Source: Erodium maritimum (lineage: Eukaryota > Streptophyta > Magnoliopsida > Geraniales > Geraniaceae). From it: a stretch of 64,000 nucleotides of DNA. Shown one piece after another: positions 56,773-64,000 of the stretch; position 1 is the stretch's first letter; each line of letters starts with the position of its first letter. Below the pieces are notes generated by a model. That model saw only the letters and a list, made by a program, of their open reading frames with translations. It did not search any database and was not told the origin of the DNA. Location: the NCBI GenBank assembly GCA_963921825.1, contig OY997590.1:49617039-49681038 (forward strand), read 5' to 3'. A program made the translations under genes and the position numbers.

Positions 56773-57010
56773 ACTGACCCGAGCCGTGCCCCTCAGAGGC
56801 CCGAAACCAGACCCGGACCGTGCCCCTCAGAGGCCCGGAACCAGACCCAGACCGTGCCCCTCAAAAGCCCGGCACCCGGCCCGGACCGTGCCCCTCAGAG
56901 GGCCGGTCTGGGACCCGGACCGTGCCGCTCAGAGGGCCGGTACCAGGCACGGACCGTGCCGCCTAGAGGGCCGGCATCGAGCCCGTTCCGCGCCGCTCAA
57001 AGGGCCGGAA
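56773..57010. repeat. 34-bp GC-rich minisatellite, seven units
   Basis: Units begin GACCGTGCCCCTCAGAGG and end in CCGGA(A)CC-like strings within the minus-strand LTR. The ORFs 56711-57199 and 56728-57252 are two frames of this array; their repeat structure, not a protein, explains them. Confidence 0.85.
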
Positions 57011-57857
57011 CCAAGCCCTTTCTGTGCCGCGTTCCGTATCAGATCTGGGCAGCCCCAACTCCTTCTTCTCCAACTTCGTTTCTACAAAAAAACAACTTCA
57101 AAACCTCCATTTTTACCATCATCAAACCTCAAAATCAGTCAATCCAACTCCCAAATTTCACTACCCTCAATGGGTTTCATCAAAGCTTCAACAATCTAAA
57201 CAAAAACAACCTAAACTTTACTATTTTCTTCACCAAAAAACCCACCATCTAATAATACTAACCACAAAACCAACAAGTTCTAGAAGTTTTCTTAGAAACC
57301 CACAACTCAAAAGTGAATGGATGAAGGATTTAAGAGTTTACTTACCTTAAGGATTGAATGGAGATGAAGAAAAGAAGCTCTTGGAGAAGAAATGATGTAG
57401 AAATCCCTTGAAAGTCACCTCCTTTCCTCACTATCTTCTTCTCCAAGCAAAGTTGCTCCCAAGCTCTCTCTCCCTTATCAATTTTTCGGCCAGCACAAAA
57501 ATATGAGCTGAAATGCTCTTCCAAATTGCTTTAAAACCTACTTTGGTGAAAGTTCAATAGTGCCCCTTGCTCCTTTCATTACAATTTGGCAATTAAGAGG
57601 GTAAATGGGTCTTTAGAGATCCATTTCTTCTCCTCCAAGCCACTAGGGACAAGTGTCTTAGGGGGGGACCACTTTCCTCTAATAAAAATCCAGCACTTTA
57701 ATTAATTCGGATTTAGTCGATAAAAAGTCCATGTTTGACCAAAAGTTGACATGTCCAAAATTACAGTCAAATGAAAGGAAATGGCCCAACTAAGCTAACC
57801 GTGATGACGGCTAAGCTTTTTGGGCCCCGGAAAGGTCCCAAACGACTCCCGGATGTT

Positions 57858-58360
57858 CGGTTTTGGAAAATGAGGTGATAAAACTAGTGTCCAATGTTGA
57901 TAAAACCAGTGTAAAGTGTTGATAAAAACAATGTAAAGTGTTGATAAAAATTACTCATATATATATTTTTTAAATCAGCCCCGAAATAATTCTTTTTTTC
58001 GTGCTTAAAAAAAACATGTAATGGGGGTGATAAAACACACGTAATTTAATGATAAACCTAGTGTTTGGTGTTGATAAGACTAGTGTTCATAAAAATAATG
58101 TGATGATGTGATAAAATCATGATCAGTTTTGGAAATGAGGTGATAAACTCAATGCAAAGTGTTGATAAAACCAGTGTAACAGTGTTGATAAAACCAAAGC
58201 AAAGTGTTCATAAAAATTACCCATGTATATATATTTTTTTAAATCAGCCCCGAAATAAATAAAAAATTTGTGCTTCAAATATATTCATGAGTGATCTTGA
58301 TAGAAAGCCCTTGAAAAAACAAAACTAATAGCGCAAGTTTGAAGTCAATCGGAGTTCAAA
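57858..58360. repeat. 'gataaaa' minisatellite of inverted-repeat element copy 2
   Basis: Degenerate GTGTTGATAAAA and GAGGTGATAAA units continuing from 51190-51473 across the LTR insertion. No gene. Confidence 0.7.
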
Positions 58361-58373
58361 CAAAGTGGGAAAA

Positions 58374-60311
58374 TTTTATTTTTGATAAGCTAAAAATTTT
58401 ATTAGGAAAGAGTTCTACAAGACCGTAGAACAATGCAAGAAACCAACCTAAAAAGGATAGTTTCCTTATACCAATACTACTACGAAAGCAAAACGAAAAG
58501 TAAGAAACCCAAGCAATAACAAGAGAAAATCGCCACATCAGGCTGCTGTCCTCCTTGCCTGCGTCCTACTGGGAGTTCAAGCTAATGAAACGGTTAGATG
58601 TCGAAATAGGAACACTTCCTGAAAACGAATCAAGATCAATCTCGTCTTCACTGATCTCGACGTCTTTTCCAGACCGTTTCAGGGCGTCTCGAGAATTGGC
58701 CTGATCAAGCAACAGGGAAGCAGAGTCAAAAACCTTTTTCCCAACTTTCTTGCTAAAAGTCCAATTTCCCGAACCATCCTTCTTAGTAACATACACAATA
58801 AAACTTCCCAAACTACTTCCTTTATCCACATAATTTTTGGCTCCTGTTTGATAAAAAAACAGTTGGAGGAGCAATATTCTTAGACTTTGGCTGACCCTTC
58901 TTTGGACGACCACGTCTTTTCGGAGCATTGCTTTGGTTTGGAATAGGTGGCGACGGAGGTTTAAGAAGAATATCTTTCCACGGACTACTCAGATGGTCCT
59001 CAACCGAATCACTTTTCTGAGTGTCGTTACCCGAATCTGAGTTAAACTCGTCGAGAAACTCCCTGCTGGTCTCCTTTGATTGATTAAAGTGACCTGAGCC
59101 CAAAGTCATCAGGGCCTGCTCGTGGGCCGAGGCCTGCTCCACTTCTGGTAATGACCCAAGGTCAGGGTGTTCTGCGTCAAAAGAAGTCAACCCAATCTCT
59201 CACGTCAGATCAACAGGACTCGAGCCCACAGCTTGTCCCATACATAAATGCGCGTGAACATGATCCAAACTGGTTTCAAGTTGGGCCTCAACAATAAACC
59301 GTGCTTCTGCATCCGAAACGACAACGTCTGTTGCGTTGGGGTCTTCTTCTCCATCGCGGCATCGCACAAAATCAGCAACATCAGCGCGATTCTCTGAATC
59401 TGCAGCCACACAATCCCTGGAAATATGGCAATCCGTCGATAATTTAGGTAATCAAAAATCAAACTGACGAGAATCCTGGGACAATCGAGTCAAAAAAGAT
59501 TCGTCGATTGCCGGGGGTCGCCGGAATCACGACCTCAACCAAATGACCCTCGGTGCCCTTTCCGAATAACACTTTCGCAGGGGAGATTTTCCGATCCAGA
59601 AAGCGGACCCCCATTGCTGGACGAGGTCATGCCAAAGCAACAAACAGGACATGACCATTGCACTTAGAACCGTTGAAGGTTTTAACAGCCATGGTTGCAG
59701 ATGCCGACGACGAAAAGGTAACGAACCCGAACATCTTGCCTCCCCTGTTTCGACGCTTCACCACCGAACACGATGAGATATCACCAAATGGTCTGAACGT
59801 TCTGTGAAACCAATCCTCTGTTGTTCCAAACGAAAGATTGCAAACGAACACCTCATTTGGTATCGCCTGGTTGTGATAAGGTTGCAAAACGGGAACAATT
59901 GGAACGACTGGAACAACTTTCTCAGTCAAACCGACCGCATTATCAACCGGAACAGAGGCAGCAACGATAGATTCTGGAGCCCGAAACGACTCCTTCGTCT
60001 CCAGCCTACGCCTCCTCTTGGATCGAAAATTACCAATCCAGAGACCTCCTCCGTAACAAGCTGTTTCCTCCTTGATTGTTTGGATCGACCTCCTCCAGCC
60101 AAAACAGAGTCCTTGACCTCCTCAGCTTGAGTTGTCTTCTCCGCCCCCCTTGACAGTTTGGGTCGGCCTCCACCGGCCAAAACAGGCACCCGTGCAAAGA
60201 TCATATAATATCTCTCATAGGCCGTAATCAACCCCGAGCAAAAAGCTGAGAAAGATAGCGGTACCGGCAACTGCACCGGCACCCGCTTAGGGAGAGTCAT
60301 TACTTTAAATC
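58374..60311 (-). mobile_element. ORF1-only LINE with 13-bp TSD
   Basis: Flanked by a perfect 13-bp direct repeat CAAAGTGGGAAAA (58361-58373 and 60312-60324). The reversed poly(A) is the T-rich TTTTATTTTTGATAAG at the low end. In minus-strand order there is a short 5' leader, ORF1 (60300 to about 58566) and a 3' untranslated part sharing ATAAGCT...AAAATTTTATTAG with the LINE at 39535. No endonuclease or RT lies between ORF1 and the 3' end. It must have been copied by another LINE's enzymes. Confidence 0.8.
58566..60300 (-). pseudogene. LINE ORF1 protein with RRM, frameshifted
   Basis: ORF1 proteins bind the LINE RNA. From ATG 60300 an Arg-rich N-terminal part runs to 59926; the next frame (59929-59627) holds a full RNA recognition motif with RNP2 VFVCNLSF and RNP1 KMFGFVTF. 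Then come acidic segments (59409-59200; 59190-58822), a basic AT-hook-like KRRGRPKKG at about 58910, and, after another frameshift near 58835, a C-terminal piece ending RFISLNSQ (TGA/TAG region near 58563). RRM-containing ORF1 is known from some plant L1 lineages. At least three frame breaks make it non-functional as it stands. Confidence 0.75.
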
Positions 60312-60355
60312 CAAAGTGGGAAAAATTAAATTAGTAAATTGGTAAAAAAATAATA

Positions 60356-60655
60356 TGATAGTTTTACTAAAAGGCTCTTCCCACTTACTAAAAAGTGCTG
60401 TTTTTTTGCAGTCAACAACTCAATTTTATCTCATCCCTTCATTCTTAAAATAGATGTCTTAGATTGGTTCTCTAGTTTTTATGTTAAGACATGGTTGTAT
60501 TTGATTTCTCCTCATGATAGTTTTACTAAAAAGTCCCTACCACTTATTAAAAAGTGATGTGTTTTTGTAGTCAACAAGTCAACAACTCAATTGCATCTCA
60601 TCCATCAATTTTTAAATTGGAGGCTAAGATGTGGTTTCTATTTGATTTCTCCTCT
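60356..60655. repeat. Tandem duplication, units about 159 and 141 bp
   Basis: Units 60356-60514 and 60515-60655 both start TGATAGTTTTACTAAAA and end TTTGATTTCTCCTC. No coding content. The first overlaps the end of the inverted-repeat element. Confidence 0.8.
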
Positions 60656-61249
60656 AAAATCATATCAATTTTCTTATTTTAATCAAGTTTATTATTGAGT
60701 CGTATATGTATAAATAAATAACATCTTAAGTGAGAACGAACACTTAAGATGTTCGATTCTAGTTTACTATGTTCGAAGGGTTTTGGGTTACTATACATAT
60801 TTTGTTCCTTTTTGTATTGTTCATCATTCGCGAGAGATGGTTTAGGTTTTCTACTCAAGGACTCAACGATCACAGGTTCGGTTTTACATCTGAAGAAGTG
60901 TGTCGCCTTCTGGGGACCCATCGGTATACAACCCCTACTAGCGGTGTTCGTCAGTCTTTTTTAGTTTATGTCTTAGTTAGCCTTAATGGCACTGCGTTAA
61001 AAAACATCCTAAACGTTTACGAAGTTATAAGGTTATTGTGTTTGTCCCGTCAGGACCTTCAAACATGTACTAACTCTTTTTAAATGAATGAAAGTTGCAC
61101 TTACTAAAAAAACATCTTAAGTAAGAAAAAATGTTTTAAATAAAAATTAGTATTAATTATAAATTTGCCAACTGTAAAAGGTAGAACCATTAAATTTGAT
61201 ATTGTAATTTGAGCCAGATTAAGAAAATAATTTTCCAATAGTGAATGGT
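60656..61249. other. Upstream region of the MATE gene
   Basis: A 13-bp stem hairpin (AACATCTTAAGTG ... CACTTAAGATGTT, 60720-60752) lies here, and AACATCTTAAGTAAG recurs at about 61105, so 60720-61110 may be a small element of about 390 bp. The plus ORFs 60749-60964 and 60769-61083 overlap each other and show no motif. Confidence 0.4.
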
Positions 61250-61258
61250 CTATAAAGT
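61250..61258 (+). promoter_or_regulatory. Probable TATA box of the MATE gene
   Basis: CTATAAAGT lies 81-89 bp upstream of the ATG at 61339, with TTTTCCAATAG (CAAT-like) about 18 bp before it. Transcription would start near 61280. Confidence 0.5.
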
Positions 61259-61338
61259 GACCTGAATTGCCATAAACTCACATACAGACACGACTCTGTT
61301 CCTTGCGCTTCTTCTGGAAAAGAAACAGAGGATCCGCC

Positions 61339-64000
61339 ATGAGAGGCTCAGAGGAGAATCACATGGAAGAAGCTTTACTGGTGAAGCAGCAGAACCGGGA
61401 AGAGGAAGAAGAAAGGTCGCAGAAATCGGCCCTGAGCGGAAGCGGAAGCAATAGCTCGACGATAGAATGGAGTGTGTTGACTGAGGAGGTGAAGAAGGTA
61501 AGTTGGTTAGCAGGTCCCATGGTGGCCGTCACTTCGTCGCAGTACTTGCTGCAAATCGTCTCGATGATGATGGTCGGCCATCTCGGCGAGCTCGCCCTCT
61601 CCAGCACCGCCATAGCCATTTCTCTCTCCGGCGTCACCGGCTTCAGCCTCCTTGTGAGTTTCCGATTTCGTCTTTCTAGGTTAACATCAGTTGCTCAATC
61701 ACTCACATTTTGGGATTTTTTTTCTTAGAACAATCGGTTGCAGACAAATCTAGTAGTAATTGGGATTTTGGATTCGTTTGTTTAGTTCTGAATATGAATA
61801 TAAGATAAAAAAACCTTTTGTCCTAATTGTAAATTTCCTTTCCAATTTTCTCTATCTTCATCAATGGTGGTAGTGCAGACCAAAGGGCATGAACATGAAC
61901 TAGGAGCGTGAGCCGATTAATTGGAATTTCCGTTACAAATCTGCTGTTGATTTAGAAATTAAGTGAGAAATAGGAGTATGAAACCTGTTTGAGGACTTCT
62001 GAAACTTATCTTCTAGACTAGACTAGGTGATTAAGAGTAACAAACAAGCATCACTGGGCAGGCTAGTCTTGGTCAGAGTGTATGACAAACTAATCAATAT
62101 TTAATTAATTGCATCAAGACAAACAAAGGACAAAGATTCAAGCAAATACCTTGGGAAGTAAGTTTGAGTTTGACTGGTGAAAAAAATATATGGGATATTT
62201 GAATGGTCAGCTAGTTTGTATTCATCCAAAATAGCATATCTCAAGGGGTTGTTCTCAGTGTTTTAGAAAATCAACATACACCTCACCTAGATAGATGGAA
62301 ACAATTTGTTTAAGGAGTCAGATGTATGGATGCTGTTCTGTGTGCAATCTTTTCATATGCATATCAGTTAAAAATAATGAATTCATTAAACAAAGGGTTG
62401 GAGCTCCTGGTCCTTAATAATATTTACTTCCTTTATGATTAAAAAAATGAACTAAGGGTTAGGCCTACATCCATGGTTTTGATTTTAGACAGTGGGCTAC
62501 TGTCCATGCTTGATATTCACAATCTTGACAATTACACCAAAATATGTATACGAACTTAGTCACTGTTTTTTCATCTTTAAAAATTGTGATTATATACTAC
62601 AGGATAGGTTTTCCGAGTTGCATCACTTGGTCTGTCAAAGTTGATTAACTTAATCCATATGTGCACCCACTTCTGTGGTAAACATGAGCAATTTATCATG
62701 CAAACATAAATTGCTCTTCAAAGCTTTGCCATCATATACATAGTTTTTGGTTCACTTTCATGTTCTATAGGTTGGGTGTTCCTGTCAGGACTTCAACGAA
62801 GTGAATTCTGGTTGAAGCACTTTGCTGGCATTTTCTCTTATATATGATAAAAGGAAGGGGAACGTGTCTTAGCTAATTGGGTTATTGTATTGCTGATGTA
62901 ACTTGACTAGTTCTTTGCAATAACTCTGATACGTAAAGTTTTGCATGCCAAACAGTTAGGAATGGCTTGTGCATTGGAAACACTATGTGGACAAGCTTAT
63001 GGAGCTCAACAATATCGAAAGCTTGGCATTCAAACATACACTGCTATCTTCTCTCTCATATTAGTCTGTTTCCCACTATCTATCATCTGGATCTACATGG
63101 GAAGAATACTCATTTTCATGGGACAAGATCCTTTAATTTCCCTTGAAGCTGGTAAATTCACAGCATGGCTTGTTCCTGCAATCTTTGCGTATGCATTTCT
63201 TCAACCACTTGTTCGATACTTCCAGACCCAAAGTTTGGTTATTCCAATGCTCATAGGCTCTTTAGCAACCCTGTGCTTGCATATACCTCTCTGCTGGGCT
63301 TTAGTTTTTAAGTCTGGATTGGGCAGTGTTGGTGCTGCATTAGCCATCAGTATTTCCTATTGGCTAAATGTTGTTATCCTTGTACTATATATGAAGTGCT
63401 CCACGGCCTGCGCAAAAACCCTCACCCCTATTTCTATGGAACTGTTTCAAGGGATCGGAGAGTTTTTTCGATTTGCCATCCCATCTGCTGTGATGATTTG
63501 GTAAGTTATCTCCCACATTTTGGTGTTTTTTTTTTTGCAAGCATCAAGAGATTTGTGCAAACACATTACTTAATGGCATGTTTATGTTGATTAATGCAGT
63601 CTTGAATGGTGGTCATTTGAGCTCCTTGTCTTGCTTTCCGGGTTATTACCCAATCCACAGCTTGAAACTTCGGTTTTATCAGTATGGTATGCTCTATACG
63701 TAAATATAGAGTATTCAGATCCTTACCTCAAATTCTATGAAGTCTCAATCCTTTGTTTTTCGCTTCACAGTCTGAACACCATCTCAACACTGTATACAAT
63801 CCCATATGGACTTGGCGCGGCTGGAAGGTATGCTCAAACATACATATGTTTGTACATAGATTTATATGTTCACAAGTAGGTTATCCAATACACATGAATG
63901 ATAATGGTGCTAACATTATATACCTTTCTTCTTCTTTTTTGATTCAGCACAAGAGTTGCAAATGAATTAGGAGCGGGGAACCCACGAGCAGCTCGCGTTG
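61339..64000 (+). CDS. MATE-family efflux transporter (DTX-type), 5' part
   Basis: Multidrug and toxic compound extrusion proteins are 12-helix antiporters that export metabolites, toxins or citrate using a cation gradient, in the plasma or vacuolar membrane. Exons: 61339-61653, 62956-63500, 63600-63686, 63771-63827 and 63948 past the window end; introns start GT and end AG, with phases 0, 2, 2 and 2. The visible 352 residues start [16 protein letters not shown] (acidic, cytosolic). They contain [20 protein letters not shown] (helix 1), [32 protein letters not shown], the invariant [15 protein letters not shown] and [11 protein letters not shown] full family member has about 480-500 residues, so the last third is missing. 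ATG 61339 fits the family N-terminus; the upstream in-frame stretch from 61303 lacks ATG. No lesion is seen. Substrate is unknown. Confidence 0.93.
61654..62955 (+). other. Intron 1 of the MATE gene
   Basis: 1302 bp, GTGAGT donor, AACAG acceptor; joins GFSLL to LGMACALE in frame. AT-rich, no embedded gene seen. A first intron at this position is usual in DTX genes. Confidence 0.85.

Larger units (their letters stand above)
51474..57857 (-). mobile_element. Minus-strand LTR of the 1-2571/4878 subfamily, interrupted and end-truncated
   Basis: The plus strand starts TGTCACGCCCCAAATCC, the reverse of the 7429 terminus. Part 51474-52908 contains a reversed COATCGGGG-type array better described as CATCGGGG words (about 52040-52530). 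Part 56306-57857 ends in the family signature GCTAAGCTTTTTGGGCCCC (near 57812-57830). About 100 bp of the LTR start are lost at the 57857 junction, so no TSD remains. A plus-strand solo LTR lies inside (52909-56300). Confidence 0.75.
51051..60343. mobile_element. AT-rich inverted-repeat element, copy 2, broken by LTR and LINE insertions
   Basis: Parts 51051-51473, 57858-58373 and 60325-60343 together form a second copy of the element at 49876. The left end is ACCAATTCATTAATTTAAT, the right end TTAGTAAATTGGT. The first interruption is the minus-strand LTR 51474-57857, the second the LINE 58374-60311 inside the right inverted end. About 160 bp outside the left end is also shared with copy 1. 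Confidence 0.65.

Noticed and set aside
56711..57252. Two overlapping ORFs of 162 and 174 residues
   Set aside because: They are translations of a 34-bp GC-rich minisatellite in two frames, inside an LTR.
60749..61083. Two overlapping ORFs near the MATE promoter
   Set aside because: Different frames over one AT-rich stretch, no domain, no supporting signals.
1..64000. A new multi-gene cluster or defence system
   Set aside because: Apart from the MATE gene and one small uncertain ORF, all coding signals are retroelement remains; nothing forms an operon-like or pathway cluster.

Overview
The window is nuclear DNA of a eudicot-like flowering plant. The evidence is a MATE-family transporter gene with plant-type GT-AG introns at the right edge, plus plant LTR retrotransposons primed from initiator-Met tRNA (TGGTATCAGAGC type) and probably one tRNA-Asp-primed element. 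Nearly everything left of 61 kb is mobile DNA in layers; I see no bacterial, organellar, rDNA or CRISPR content. The species cannot be named from this sequence.

Layout. 1-2571 and 4878-7429 are solo LTRs of one long-LTR Gypsy family, separated by remains of a minus-strand tRNA-Asp-primed Gypsy element (2572-4877). 7435-8402 holds an ACGTG-rich repeat and a LINE reverse-transcriptase scrap. 8403-36164 is one large nest. Copia-A starts at 8403 inside the LINE scrap. Its LTR is split by Copia-B (9755-31613). Copia-B holds a small deleted minus-strand Copia (10245-11741) and a Reina-like chromovirus (12574-28898). The chromovirus is itself split by a non-autonomous Gypsy element with 3.2-kb LTRs (14737-23687) and by a 1689-bp solo LTR (26211-27899). 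Copia-A then resumes (LTR end, primer site, long leader with another 1689-bp solo LTR, decayed gag). A second copy of its LTR end and leader follows (36236-38290). Most of these insertions can be delimited to the base by 5-bp target-site duplications (TSDs).

38.3-46.5 kb carries unassigned AT-rich DNA, a broken minus-strand LINE (39535-45250) split by a minus-strand solo LTR (39914-42829), and a short unknown ORF (45488-45817). 46567-47983 is a non-autonomous Mutator-like element with long terminal inverted repeats and a perfect 9-bp TSD. 49876-60343 contains two copies of an AT-rich inverted-repeat element with a 'gataaaa' minisatellite core. The second copy was broken by a minus-strand LTR (51474-57857), which was itself hit by a plus-strand solo LTR (52909-56300), and by an ORF1-only LINE (58374-60311) with a 13-bp TSD.

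60.3-61.3 kb is a short tandem duplication and the MATE promoter. The MATE gene runs from 61339 past the window end, with five exons visible, and is the only convincing intact host gene. The retroelement coding regions all carry stops, frameshifts or deletions, so none looks autonomous.
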